A stretch of 64,000 bases of DNA from Rhizophagus irregularis (lineage: Eukaryota; Glomeromycota; Glomeromycetes; Glomerales; Glomeraceae): contig NC_089442.1 in the NCBI RefSeq assembly GCF_026210795.1, positions 992,001 through 1,056,000 of the forward strand, given 5' to 3'. Position numbers and translations under genes: made by a program. The notes under the pieces are model-generated. The model made no database searches. It saw nothing but the letters and a program-made list of their open reading frames with translations, and was not told the origin of the DNA. Positions 1 to 11,871 of the stretch are shown piece by piece. Each line of letters opens with the position of its first letter. Within the stretch, counting starts at the first letter, position 1.

Positions 1-739
1 TTGTAATGAAATATTAATTCAAATTTTTATCACTTTTTTAAAATTTTTGATAAAATACAGATGAATACTAAAATATCGATTTTAAAAGTTGAATATACAG
101 TAATATCAAGTAATTTTGAAATTTGAACTGAATTTATTTTATTAATACTAGCTGTAGCCTGTTGCGTTGCAAACAGGATAAAATGAGTTGAAATCAATAT
201 ACTATTTTTGCTTTAAATTTAGATAAATTATGATCTTATAATATTGACATAATTTTTTTTATTTAAGTAAAAAAATATATATACTTATTCAAAAAGAAAA
301 AATAGAAAAAAAAAATTAATAAAATAAAAATCATACTTACTGTAGGATTGCAGCGTCAATGCGTCAGTTTAACCTGTGGATTCTCTTCCTTTTCTTTAGT
401 TGTTTTTATCTATAAAAACGAATTATTAAAGTAAATTGTTAATATTATTAGTAAAATTAACCATGTAGAAAGCAAGTTAATATAAATGAGTACCTAGGTT
501 GAGTTTAGTGAAATTTATTGCTTCTATGGATCCTAGAAAACAAAAAATAATTGTACGTTAAAGGTTCAATCCCTGATCTAGATCTAAGCATAAAGACGAA
601 TAATAATATCTATACATAAAAAAAATACTATGTTAAAATAAATAAAAAATTACATAAAAACACAGGATGTGAAATATTTTTCTTAAAAATCTAAATTATA
701 TTAAGAGTTTTGATCAAGAATTTTTATTAATTTAATCAA

Positions 740-1290
740 CTTTTATTAAAGAATTTTTGAAAGATAATGAGATAGAAATTATAAGTTACGATGATGAAAA
801 AAAGGAAATGATAGAAGAAGAGGTAAAAGAAATAATACATATCTTAAAAAACATACTGAAAGTAGTTTGAAGATAAAATATAATTTAGAAATTGTTGACG
901 AAGCGCTAATTGTAAAAGAATACAATCTTTTTTGGAAAAAAAGATTGATAATGGGCGATTATAGAGGCTGGCGTGAGAAATGCACAGAAGCCATATGGAA
1001 GAATGAATTACTTAATAGTGGAAAATTAGATGACCTTTTCTATTATAAGTACAGAAGTGAATTTGATTGGTCCACAACAATACGTTTTATTAGTAATCGT
1101 AATGATTTCACTTTTTATCAATGTAATAGTAATAATACAAAAGATAGGTCATATAAAATTAAAAATTTGATAAAATAACTTCCAACTTACGTGGTTTTGA
1201 TGAAAAAAAAAGTCAATGGGATTACAACCAATGCGTATAAAGTTTATATATAAGTGAATACATCAGTGCTACTTATCTATAGGGGATAAA
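740..1290 (+). pseudogene. Decayed coding tract, family unknown
   Basis: A coding-like stretch runs on the plus strand in pieces. An acidic/lysine-rich part around 745-870 (containing IEIISYDDEKKEM) ends in a stop. A second frame continues at 867-1178 as a 103-aa ORF with WREKCTEAIWKNELL. A third frame continues after its stop with LRGFDEKKSQWDYNQC up to about 1290. Three consecutive frames of similar character suggest one old gene broken by small indels. I do not recognise the family. The 103-aa ORF alone could also be chance in AT-rich DNA. Confidence 0.35.
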
Positions 1291-1535
1291 TCATATTGAC
1301 TACATATTATAAGCCACAATTATATATTATTAATCATTTTACTAGTTAATTCATATTCACAACAACTGTATATGTATGCGAACATATATTGTACTTTTGA
1401 CACAACTTACCATAAAGACAAACAATTTTATTAATAATTACTAATTATAACTTATTAGTGAAAGAGTAGAATATATGTATATATAATGAAAAATAGAATA
1501 TATAATGAAAAAAAATACAATGTATAATTATAACA

Positions 1536-3056
1536 TTAATAATCGTTCACGCCATATAAAAATCTAGTATTTTTATCAATTACTCCTTCATCATAATATT
1601 TCTGTACAATTTTAACATGCTCTTGGGTAAAATAATAACATCTATCAAAATGTGTGATAAATTTAATTGGTTTTCTACCTCTCCAACCTTCAAAAAAATT
1701 TTTTAGATTATTAACTGAAAACCTCCAATATTCACTAAAGGCAAATTCATCAAAATTTCTTGATGAATAATTTAATAAATAATTTAACACTTCATCACAA
1801 ATAATTTCATGTCCATGATCATCGCCATCATCTTCTTCAAAATTTATATAAATGTCTAATTTTCTTAATTTATTACAATTTAAGATAATTTCTTTAATAC
1901 CACCTAAATTTTTCAAATAAGTATTAACATTTAAGCTTTCAATATTTGGACAATTTTTAGCAATTACTTTGAATAATTCTATATTATATACAGCATCTTC
2001 CCCTCGAAAATTATTCGATGTATCAATTTCTTTAATATTTTGAGAATTTTCAATTAACCTACAAACTCCATGAGGTGGTAAATATTGTGCTTTGAGATAT
2101 TGTAGTTTTGGAAAAGAAGCAATTAATAAATACTTTTTCCAATCTTGTACATCTTGTTCTGATAAATAATAATAAATTTCAATTTTAAGCTTTAATTGCT
2201 CTAAATTTATCAATGATGGTAAGAATTTTGGTGAGAGCAAGACATTCTCTAAAGAAAATCGTTTTAATGTAACTGCTTTTTTTTCTATTATTTCACTTAA
2301 TTGTATACATTTCCTTCCACTTTTTATACTATTATGTAAGTAAAGTGATTGTAAATTTTTTTGATTTTCAATAAATTTGATTAATCCCGGATTATCTCTA
2401 TCACAATTCCATAATTCCAAATTTTCAATATCTAGACAAATTTGCGCGATTCCTAATAAATTATCTGAAATTAAACTTTGATTACATATAATAACAAGGG
2501 TACGAAGTTGAGAAAAGCAAGTTGATGCTCCAGGATATTGATATAAGGGTAATGTTGTATACCAACGAAAATTTGTAATATTCTTACAATTATTGATAAA
2601 TAATTTATAATATTCTTGTTCCAATATTTTATATTTTTCCTGATATTCATTAGAAATATTTATTTTTTTAATTAATCCAAGTCCCATATCATTGATAAGT
2701 TTTTGTGAAATTTCGGAAGAAAAACTAATATAATTAAATAATGGTTTATTTAAAAAAGGAGATGAAATTGAAATAACATTATTTTCAATTAATAACCGTT
2801 TTGAAGATGTTGGTAATAAGTTAATTATTGTATTATAAAATTTAATAAATTGTAAAGTTTCACAATGCCTTATATAATAAGAAACTTTTTTAAAATTTAT
2901 ATAATTAAGAAGAAACTCATAAGGTCTTTCCCATAATATTTGTACTCCTATAATACACCAAAATCTATTCACCAAAATACATGAATATAAAGAATTTGGA
3001 ACATATTTCAATTCAGTAAAAATAATCCTAAGACAATCTTCAACGAGTTGTGACAT
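1536..3056 (-). CDS. F-box protein with leucine-rich repeat-like C-terminal region
   Basis: Single-exon gene of 506 aa. Residues 1-50 form an F-box-like head (LRIIFTELKYVPNSLYSCI, then LVNRFWC and ILWERPYEF), the arrangement seen in the large F-box family of glomeromycete fungi. The remainder is leucine/isoleucine/asparagine-rich with LRR-like segments (IENLELWNC, NLQSLYLHNS, NIKEIDTSNN, NIESLNVNT, KLRKLDIY). F-box proteins normally bind Skp1 in SCF ubiquitin ligases and use the LRR part to pick substrates; the substrate here cannot be inferred. There is a short acidic insertion near residue 420 (EEDDGDDHGHE). The start is the only methionine ahead of the F-box. A related gene lies at 44188-45792 on the other strand. 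The frame has no lesion. Confidence 0.88.
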   Translation of the reverse strand: MSQLVEDCLRIIFTELKYVPNSLYSCILVNRFWCIIGVQILWERPYEFLLNYINFKKVSYYIRHCETLQFIKFYNTIINLLPTSSKRLLIENNVISISSPFLNKPLFNYISFSSEISQKLINDMGLGLIKKINISNEYQEKYKILEQEYYKLFINNCKNITNFRWYTTLPLYQYPGASTCFSQLRTLVIICNQSLISDNLLGIAQICLDIENLELWNCDRDNPGLIKFIENQKNLQSLYLHNSIKSGRKCIQLSEIIEKKAVTLKRFSLENVLLSPKFLPSLINLEQLKLKIEIYYYLSEQDVQDWKKYLLIASFPKLQYLKAQYLPPHGVCRLIENSQNIKEIDTSNNFRGEDAVYNIELFKVIAKNCPNIESLNVNTYLKNLGGIKEIILNCNKLRKLDIYINFEEDDGDDHGHEIICDEVLNYLLNYSSRNFDEFAFSEYWRFSVNNLKNFFEGWRGRKPIKFITHFDRCYYFTQEHVKIVQKYYDEGVIDKNTRFLYGVNDY

Positions 3057-3889
3057 ATTTCAAAAATATTAAAAATATTGAAATGTTGGAAAAAAGGTAC
3101 CATAAATCATAGTCTCTATTTATTATTGTAAGCCACAAATTTGAGTCGCACAATTTGAGTCGCACAATTTACACAATTCTAAGATTATCTATTATTCAAT
3201 TAAAGCTTAAACCTTTTTAATCTTTTTATAAGGAGTCTACATTGATTGATCAAGTATATTTTTTTCACACTGTGTACTATAAATTATATTTTTTCGATGG
3301 CGATGTCATATCATTTATTTTGATAATCTACTCTGAATTTGGCTAGTATTTGGCTTATAGCAAGTTTGCATGATTATATAACCATATGCATGTTTGCCTT
3401 GTGAAATAAAAATATACTGCAATTACATTGGCTCTTACCTACTTAATATTTCATAAATAATAAAATCAAGCAAGTTTCATCGGGAAATCAAGTTAAGTAA
3501 ACAACCAGGATAATTTTGGTAAAGCCGATCATAATTTTAAGGAGAGCTCTATTGGTCATACAATAGAGTTTCAGATATTCATTGTTCAATAGTCTAGAAG
3601 AAGGTAAACACGTTCCTTCAAAATATTACTACTTTTGGTGAAGTCTAAATAGTCTAAATGGCTTATTTGACAGATGGATGACATCGCTGAATATTTAATA
3701 AAAACTAAATTGTTCAAATAATGTAACCTTAACTATACATAGATTCATTTATTTTGTATCTAATAGCAGAATTCTTATAGCGTAAAATTTTTAATTATTG
3801 TTAACACAAATTAAGATTCGTTGCCTGATACTGTATATGAGGTTACATTGTATGTAGATGAATATTAAAAATAATTTATTTATATTTTT
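3057..3889. other. Intergenic region with a short direct repeat
   Basis: No gene is seen. The upstream side of the F-box gene contains two adjacent exact 14-bp copies of AATTTGAGTCGCAC at 3138-3165. The rest is AT-rich sequence without open frames worth reporting. Confidence 0.5.
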
Positions 3890-4470
3890 TTAAGGTAAAG
3901 GTCGTTCTATAACTTTCCTTTTGATAATTTAACTACTTTATATGCTTCAACTTCTTCAATTGTATAAATATTAGTTGTTATTAATTTATCTTCATAATAT
4001 TTTCTCCAAGAAGATACATTCTCAGGAATAAACATTAAATTGAACTTGCTGTTACTACTCTTTTACGTTTAATATCTCCAATATCTCCAAATGAATCCCA
4101 ACTAGCACGATAAATAAGTTCAAATTTGTATATTGGATCATCTTCAGCACGAATATACACAGTTGAATCTTCTGATACTTTTTTATCAATATAATAGTAA
4201 TTACATTAACAAACCCTTGTTTGATAATCTTTGAATCATAAATATATAATTTTGATTTCTCTACTAAGTAATATGGCATAACTTCATCATAAATATTAAT
4301 TGGAATAATAGCCTCATTCACTTAACGTATTTTATAAATATTCATAGTCTTCATCAGTTAACTCTTCATTATTTTTATTCTCTAATTCAGTTGTTTGTTC
4401 GATGCCCATTTAATCAAAGAATTCCAAATGATCACTTCTTCAATATAATTACGAAAGTCATCTTGTTATC
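3890..4470 (-). pseudogene. Relic of a BTB-BACK-TLDc family gene
   Basis: Read on the minus strand, pieces match the BACK-to-TLDc part of the intact genes at 20-26 kb. These are EEVIIWNSLIKW, then GIEQTTELE and LTDEDYEYL in another frame, IPINIYDEV with YDSKIIK (compare IIPNQIYKEI with FDSKIIK), FELIYRASWDSFGD (compare IYRGSIDG) and the terminal IYTIEEVEAYKVVK (compare IYSIEEIETFII). The pieces are separated by stops and frame changes, and most of the TLDc core is missing. The BTB half is not visible. It is a decayed, partly deleted paralogue rather than an active gene. Confidence 0.65.
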
Positions 4471-4822
4471 TTGTTTAAGTAAGTAAAAGAGCACATGTTT
4501 GTCAAGTGACGGAAAATAACTTGAATTAAAAAATCGATAAGGAATATATAATTGAAAAAAACTAGCAGGTGATTTCACCTGATCATGTGAATTATTATTA
4601 TGACATCATTTGATATTAATAAACTTTTTTTCTCACGAATTGCCTTTTTTAATTTTTTTTTCTTTTTCGTCAACCTACCTCCTTTTCTTTCGTTACACAT
4701 TTTAATAATGGACTGTTGTGACCTTTTCTTAAATTGATACCTGACGTATATCACCAACACACACACACACATTTTTATAATGAAATTACTTTTATTAATA
4801 ACTGAAGTGAATTTGTATATCA

Positions 4823-5568
4823 CAATAAATTGGTATCCAGACATTTCACTGAAGTCTTTTCACTGAAACTTCATTTTGCCGAAGCCCTTTCACCGAAGGG
4901 ATATTTCACCGAAGAGATATTTCGCCAAAAGGACGTTTCGCCGAAATACCATTTCATCGAAGCCATTTTATCGAATGGACATTTCGCCGAATGGACATTT
5001 CACCAAAGAATATTTATTTCATTTTGTTATTATATTGTTTTTATACTAAATGTATAAAGAAATCTTTTCTAGATAAATCTTTGAATTGGTAGATTTATTA
5101 AATTTACCTCGTTGTTTATAATAAATACATTAATCTTTTTTTTTACTTACTTTTTCGTGAATAAGTTTCAGGAAAATAAAATTATTTATTTATTGCTTAA
5201 CAATTAATATCAGTTAGGGGATGGCCAGAAATGACGTCATTTCCTAAGGGGGGAGGGGGTTAAGACCATGATGATGTTACACACCTTTCATTTTTAGACA
5301 CTTGTAGTTAATATAGTTCTAGCCAGAATTGTGTTTTAATTTTACATTTCCTAAAATGAATGATGACATAGGGAAGGGGGGGTCAAAAATCCTAAAATTT
5401 AAATTACGTCATTTCTGGCCATCCCCTTACTTGAATGTTGTAGCTAAAATTCGGCGAAATGTCCATTTGGAGAAATGGAATTCGGTGAAATGGATTCGAT
5501 AAAATACACTTTTGGCGAAATGGCTTCGGCAAAATGGATTTCGGTGAATGTACCGTAACCAATAAATT
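4823..5568. mobile_element. MITE-like element, 9-bp TSD, TIRs made of reiterated CATTTCGCCGAA-type motifs
   Basis: The 9-bp direct repeat CAATAAATT occurs at 4823-4831 and 5560-5568. Just inside it, imperfect inverted ends start GGTATCCAGACATTTCACTG on the left and, reverse-complemented, GGTTACGGTACATTCACCG on the right. Each end carries many degenerate copies of an approximately 13-bp motif (ATTTCRCCGAA), on opposite strands at the two ends (4840-5015 and 5449-5550). No transposase is present, so it is non-autonomous. A 9-bp duplication with a GG start suggests a MULE-type source; an 8-bp reading (AATAAATT) would suggest hAT. A small plus-strand ORF at 4830-5057 is only the repeat read through. 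A second element sits inside at 5217-5426. Confidence 0.75.
5217..5426. mobile_element. Nested Harbinger/Tourist-like MITE
   Basis: The 210-bp element has near-perfect inverted ends of about 22 bp. The left begins GGGGATGGCCAGAAATGACG and the right is the same sequence reverse-complemented. It is flanked by the trinucleotide TTA at 5214-5216 and 5427-5429. A TTA/TAA duplication is characteristic of the PIF/Harbinger superfamily. The interior is noncoding and contains a G-rich tract near 5250. It lies wholly inside the larger element at 4823-5568, so it inserted later. Confidence 0.78.
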
Positions 5569-6877
5569 ATATATATTATGATAATTTATACTAATTTGAT
5601 TTATGTGAAAATTGTAAATTTACTTAAAAATCTCGTAATATACTAGGTATTGGCCAGACGGACATTGTATTGATTTTGAGTTGTTTGAAAATCCTTCACC
5701 ACACTTCGGGCAATAAATAATTTGAATGATGTGATAATAAAATTTATTAATTTATTTAATAATAAAAAAAATTATTAAGACTAGAAAATTTAATGTTCAA
5801 TTTTACTTTAATTTTATGTGATAAGTGATCGATTTTCATTTGACGTACTGTACGTCAGTTATCACCTGACCCAAATCGACATTTCATATATATGTTTGAT
5901 ATTAACTAAAAATTAACAACAATAGACCCAGAATCAGCTGAAGCAGTATATATCATTTGTCCGTGTTATTGATTTTAATAATTTTAATATAAACTTAAAA
6001 TGGTATTTGCAACGAAAATTAACCGACTGACATGAATTTACCCGACTCCTGATATGAATTTACCCGACTCACCATTTCAACAACAATCGTATAGTAAAAT
6101 TATATATATGAAATTATTTTTTGCAACATGATGTAAAATAAAATATTTAAAAATAAATTCATATAAGATACAAAACATATCAAAATCATTCCAAGATAAA
6201 AAACAGAAGACCTTCCATGAAAGATCCATAATCAGATAAATCAAAGAAATTTGTTTTACCATTAAAGCCTTTTTTGAGACAATTATATTATATGCTTATC
6301 ACATGTTACTTATTCATAAAATGTAAAGATCATCTTTTCGGATTTTCGGTCCGCTAAACCGAAATTGTATAAATGGATATTTTAAAATTAGGAGAAAATG
6401 ATCGACATTTTATTCTTTTTTTTCTAATACAACAACTTTCATAATTTTCATTATGGGTATAATATATGGTATTGATAGGAACTGTACAAGATTAACAAAG
6501 ATTGTAAGCGTTAAAAAGATTCAAATAAAGCTTATTAAAGGTTTAAAAACTAAATAAGAACAAATATAACTTAATTGTAGTAAAAATTATTTAAAAATAT
6601 CTCATCCAATATTTGAATTAATAGGAAATTTGCTATCGGAATCTTACGTTCCTACATAGAAAAGTCAAAGACGTGAAACTCAAGTAGGATTATTACTATC
6701 TTTAAAATTTGTACGTCATATCACGTGATGAGACGACAATCCGAGTATTAGACGCTTTTGGCGATAATTTGCGTAAAATAGGCATTATTAAATTTCTCCG
6801 GTTAAATAATTCGGGATATTAATTGACCGAATAAATTATTTTGCATTTTAAAATCGATCAGCATAAAAACAAATACG
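5569..6877. other. Intergenic region, degenerate CCGACTC direct repeat
   Basis: No gene is seen. Around 6030-6071 the phrase ATGAATTTACCCGACTC occurs twice in tandem, spaced about 20 bp apart; a similar phrase recurs near 10553-10570. The 61-aa minus ORF at 6077-6262 has no recognisable features and is not called. Confidence 0.45.
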
Positions 6878-6885
6878 TATAAATA
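6878..6885 (+). promoter_or_regulatory. TATA box of the UDP-glycosyltransferase gene
   Basis: TATAAATA stands 62 bp before the ATG at 6947. Transcription starting about 30 bp downstream of it would exclude the upstream in-frame ATG at 6905, supporting 6947 as the start. Confidence 0.5.
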
Positions 6886-6946
6886 AAGCAGTGTTTTACC
6901 TTTATTGATTCGATTCAATATACCAATATCAAATTTAAACATCAAA

Positions 6947-9009
6947 ATGATCAGTAAAAATCTTATTTTCTTATTACCGATACTCGTCCTATTATTAAAT
7001 CAAGTCTACGTTAATGCCGTGGCGCAAGATTATGTTCCTAGAAATATTGATATAGAGCGTTCGCCTAAAAATATTTTGGTCGGTTCTTACGTTGGAGGAA
7101 GAAGCCATCTTAAACCAATGTTAGATGTCGCTACTATATTGATTGAAAGAGGTCACAACGTAAGGATTTTTTCTTTTATTCTACGTGATACTGGTTTTGA
7201 TCGTCGGTCTAAGTTTCTCCTATTTATATTCTCGATTCATAGGTAATATTATTAACAACAGGAAATTATGAACCGTCATCGGAATATCCAGGTCTGAAAC
7301 AAATCACATTGGGACCTAAGTACCTGACTGCCAAAAATAGAGATATTCAAGAAGACGTCGATTATAGATCATTGGCCCGTGTTATGGAATTAACTACAGC
7401 TGCCTACAACGTAAATTATGAAAAATTTAAGAATGCTGCTAAAGAAAATAATATTGATTTATTCATTTGTGACGCTTTTGTAAACCAACCTTGCATAGAT
7501 GTTGCCAATAATCTAAATAAACCTGTTGTTGGTTTTACTTCATTCATGCAATGTAATTATAAATAATCATATTCCTCTTTTTTTTTTTTAATAGCAAAAC
7601 TCAATTAACGAAAAAAAAATCTCTTTTGTTTAGTGATGGAGCCTAAACCATATAAATCTGATCCAGTGTTCGGCTGTAATATCTCATTAGAAAATGAACC
7701 ATTTTTTGAGAGGTTTAGGTGTGCTTTAGTACAACCTTTACAAATAGCTTATGCTTATAGGCCTTTTACGCGTCAATTAAATGACATAAGAGACCAAATG
7801 AATATAAAATCGGTATCGGGAAAAGTTTCCTTAGCTTTGATTGATACTTTCTTCGGTTTTGAGGTAATTTACATTTTATAATTGGTTCAACAAACTAGAT
7901 AAAATTATCTCATAAAAATAATAACCTTTTTTTTTATCTTAAAGTTACCACAATCTTTGGCACCAAATGTTCAGGTAATTAATGATCCGTACGTTAAATC
8001 CGTTCGATGGATAATGATTCGAGGACTTTTCCTTCGGATTATTAAACTGACGGTGGATACTTCCACGGCGGATGATGAACGGATTGTACAGTATATGAAG
8101 TTTAGCAAAAATTATAAAAGATTAATTTTCTTCATTCTTTTAAATTAATAGGAAATTGGACCAGTATTATCAGAAGAATATCCCCCACTTACGCCTGAAC
8201 TCTCGGATTTTATAGATGGACACAAACGAGTTTTATACGTAGCTTTTGGTACACGTTTCTGCGCAACTATCGAGAATAACAACCAAATTTTACAATCACT
8301 TGTTGAAGTAATCAACAATAAAATTGTTGATGGTGTAGTTTGGGCACTATCTGAGACATCAAAAGATGATTTCAGTCCATCATTAAACTTTACTGATGGT
8401 ACACAAGTTCAAACTTTATCAATCTTAAATAATATACATCCGCATATTCATGTTACAAAATTTGCACCACAATTCGCTGTACTTAATCACACCAATACGA
8501 AATTATTTTTTAGCCATGGAGGCGCAGGAAGTGCTCATGAATCCCTTTATACTGGTACTCCCATGTTAATATTGCCTTTTGGTGGTGATCAGATGGGTAA
8601 CGCTCAAAGATTAGAATCAGCCGGTATAGCATTATCAGTTGATAAAAATGCTTTGGATGTCAATGATGATATTTTGAATAAAATCGATTTCTTATTAAAA
8701 GATGAGCATATAAAGAAGAATTCAAAGAGAATGAAATATCTAGCCAGAATTAATAGTAATAGAAAATACAGAGCAGCCGATTTAATTGAATATATGTTAT
8801 ATAGTAGTGGTTTAGATGAATATTTAGATGATGGCTTTTTAAAAGAATGGATTCCTGCTGAGTCTAGAATGGGATTTATCAAAGCAAATAATCTTGACGT
8901 TTATGGAGTTTTATCAATTATCATTCTTGCACTTATTGGAATTGCATTCAAATTGATTAAATATACTTTAAATCCTTTATCTGATAGAAAAAAATCAAAG
9001 CAAGCATAG
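6947..9009 (+). CDS. UDP-glycosyltransferase (GT1 family), five exons
   Basis: Spliced model: 6947-7159, 7243-7552, 7634-7863, 7945-7974, 8152-9009. It gives 546 aa with all phases consistent. Residues 1-24 are a hydrophobic signal peptide. The N-terminal half has the acceptor-side fold start (ILVGSYVGGRSHLKPML, RGHNVILLTTGNY). The C-terminal half has the donor-binding signature region (KFAPQFAVLNH, FFSHGGAGSAHESLYTGTP, then GDQMGNAQRL). A single transmembrane helix follows at about 510-530 (VYGVLSIIILALIGIAFKLI) with a short basic tail. The enzyme should transfer sugar from a UDP-sugar to a small acceptor (lipid, sterol or other) on the lumenal side of the secretory membrane; the acceptor is unknown. 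Exon 4 is a 30-bp micro-exon (LPQSLAPNVQ). Intron 4 is long (177 bp) and is open for 58 codons, so retention would give an alternative truncated protein. Confidence 0.9.
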
Positions 9010-9543
9010 TTTATTTCACTTTAAATATAAAAATATACACACGATACATTTTTTTTTTTAGTTTATAGATTATTTTTAATTTAAATATTACCAAATTTTT
9101 TAGTAATTTATAATTATTATAAATTTTATGTATTATCAAATAATCAAATATTTAATGATAATAATTAATGATAATAAATTTTTTTTAAAATACTATTGGA
9201 AAAGTGACGAAGACTTCCACAGTAATTTAACGTGATTTTTTTGATGATGATCAAAAATCTTTGAAAAATGGGACTGTGTTTAACTATAATTTTAATCTTT
9301 TTATTCAAATAAATATTTTAGAAGGTTAAATTTTATTTAACTAGTATTTAAACGTTATGATAAAACAAATTGAACTATTTATCAATTTCTAATTAACTAA
9401 ATTAAAAGAAAAATTTTATTTTAATTGAAAGAACTTTGTACAGTATATTACTTTTATAAAAAGTCGGTTATGGGATATAATGAACTTTTATAATAAAACA
9501 CTATATAACGCATCCGAACTGAACTTTAACCAGCTCCCATATA
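9010..9543. other. AT-rich intergenic region
   Basis: Downstream of the glycosyltransferase. No gene or repeat of note is seen apart from A/T runs. Confidence 0.4.
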
Positions 9544-10116
9544 CACAGTGAAATCCGATATAACGGAACCCCAATAAACCGGAACTGGCCTTATACCGGA
9601 ACTTTTTTTCGGAACCAAATCACATATATTAAAATAAGTTTGATATAACGGAATTTATTAGTAAAATCTCGATAATAGCTATAACGGAACAAATAACAGA
9701 ACGGTTATAATAAAAATGGTTCGATATACCGGAACACGTGACGATTCACAATTTTAAACCAATAAAATTACAGTATTTTCACGTGATACAGATAATCTCA
9801 TTTTTTTTGAGCAACATGATAATTTTTTTTTATAAAAAATTATTTCGGATAGTAAGAAAAAGCAAATTTTTTTTAAGTTTTGGTAAATTTCAGTGTATAA
9901 AATTTCTCAAATAATGTTTTAAATAAAAATAATCTAAATTTTCAATGTTCGTCGCACATGTCGCACAAATAAAAACTTGATATAACGGAATTTCATGTGA
10001 TTTATATATAAAATCCGGTATATCGAAATTTTTAAATTTTTTGATATATCGGAAGTCTCGATATACCGGATATTTTTACTGGAACGGATGGTTCCGTTAT
10101 ATCGAATTTCACTGTG
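9544..10116. mobile_element. Pogo/Tigger-like MITE
   Basis: The 573-bp noncoding element has 27-bp inverted ends with one mismatch. Both begin CACAGTGAAAT and continue with CGATATAACGGAACC. TA dinucleotides flank it at 9542-9543 and 10117-10118, as expected for Tc1/mariner-pogo insertion. Many internal copies of GATATAACGGAA or GATATACCGGA in both orientations look like spread transposase-binding sites. No transposase is encoded. Confidence 0.8.
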
Positions 10117-11871
10117 TATTAGTCATTAAATTTGGCCTGGATTCACATGACTGTTCGTTATAGAAAATATAATAATATTATTAGTTCCGGCTAGGATTAT
10201 CGAAAATTTATGTCAAACGAAATTATAATTCTGGCCACCACAAATTTGTCCTAAATTATCCGGAAGTTCGGTATATTATATAACGAATAAATAATTGCAT
10301 TAAAATTTACTATTATCATATCAAATTCATCCAATCGAATCTCAGTCATTCTGCATTTATCGGGATTTTGGCGTCGGATTTTTGAAGGATCCCGTGAAAA
10401 AGAGTTCCGGGCTGGGTTGCAAAATATGGATAAATGAAGGCCCCTGCTGGGTTGGTTCTATCCCGACCATGATAAAACCTTTGTGCGTGTTTATCATTAA
10501 TTATTGAATAACGGTTCACGGGTATCCATTTTACCGACATCCCAATGACGTACGTGAAATTACCCGACTCCATTTTAATGAATTACCATTTTACCGAAAA
10601 ATTACGTAGTGCAGATTGGTCGTACAAGAATATTATTGGTTGCTCATATAAAACTGACTATGAACAAGGCAACCATGATGATATCTATTGCCTAGAACTA
10701 TTCTCTTTTGGGAAAAGTTACGTTTGTGCCTGCTTCTTAGAACCCGTAATAAACCAAGTTCATAAGGTATTACAGAATATTTATATTTTGTATCCTGAGA
10801 AAATAGCATGATGTCAACAATCGCAATTACTTTTTTACTGCGGAACTAATGGATAAATTTAGAAAGCCTTAGATAAGTTGGCCAAAGACTGGAGGGTAGA
10901 AACTCAGAAGGTCCTGCCTCCTGTCAATACAGAACAAGCAATATAGTTATATAGTAATTGTATGAGAACACGTTTATTAAATTTTTTATTCCATATTACT
11001 ATGTATATCTCGTTTTGTACAGTCAAATTTAACCGTGTATTTCAACCAAGAACAACAATAGAAGTAGAATAATTAAAAATCGAAGAGACAGTGTTTCATA
11101 TTATTCCACATATTCAGTTCTTCAATAATCAACCTCTGTCGTGATCCATAATTTACAACTTTATAATACATTACAATGAACAATGAATGCGGATAACGAT
11201 AATTAAAGACCTAAATTTTTATTCACCATATGAATAAGAAATACAATTATTTTCGATGATCGTTCACAACTATTACAACTATTGTTGAACATTCATTATA
11301 TATAATTAGATCAATCAACTGATATCTTTTGATTGAGGGCGTCAATTATTTTTCTTTTTTTTTTTTTTGTTAAAATTTTTTCACAAATAATTCCAAGATT
11401 TAATAATAATTTTACTAAAAAAGCACGTTACTGCATGTGCGTAAAACCTTTGTCCTCATTGTTCGGTTCAGTAACTTCAGTTCAATACTTTTTAGTCAAA
11501 TTATGTTTTTATTTTAACAATAATATACTAACAGTAAATCACGTTTTATGTTGAAGCAGCTATATAGTGTGATTAGGATTATGGTCACTTTTTTCATTTG
11601 AATTGTTTTGTACTACAAAAAAAAATCAATTGATTATTTTATGAATACAATTATGATCGATAAATGATTTAGAATTGAGTTGATTCTTGTTTTATACTGA
11701 AATGTTTTTTGTCAATGTTATATATAATGTAATATGTTGTTGTCCCTTAAAAAATATTTACAATGATGGAAAATTCTTCTATATAAGTATAACAAGTTTT
11801 TTCTTTTTTAGTTTTATGGTGATAAGAAGAATTGATTCGACATGTAAATATTTTATACCAAAGATCCATTA
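10117..11871. other. Intergenic region without a supported gene
   Basis: Short ORFs at 10346-10573 (minus), 10545-10811, 11333-11554 and 11687-11875 show no recognisable family and compositions typical of chance ORFs in AT-rich DNA. The segment 10505-10610 contains CCGACTC and TTTACCGA phrases like those at 6.0 kb. Confidence 0.4.

Noticed and set aside
560-580. tRNA B-box-like sequence GGTTCAATCCC
   Set aside because: No A box at the right distance and no acceptor or anticodon stem could be folded around it.
4830-5057. 75-aa ORF with repeating FTEVFSLK/FAEALSPK-like units
   Set aside because: It is translation through the reiterated CATTTCGCCGAA motif at the left end of a MITE; the other end encodes the same motif on the opposite strand.
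6905-6946. Upstream in-frame ATG of the glycosyltransferase
   Set aside because: It would put 14 polar residues ahead of the signal peptide and lies only 20 bp after the TATA box, probably upstream of the transcript start.
8604-8882. 92-aa minus-strand ORF
   Set aside because: Shadow of the last glycosyltransferase exon, whose plus-strand frame has clear family motifs.
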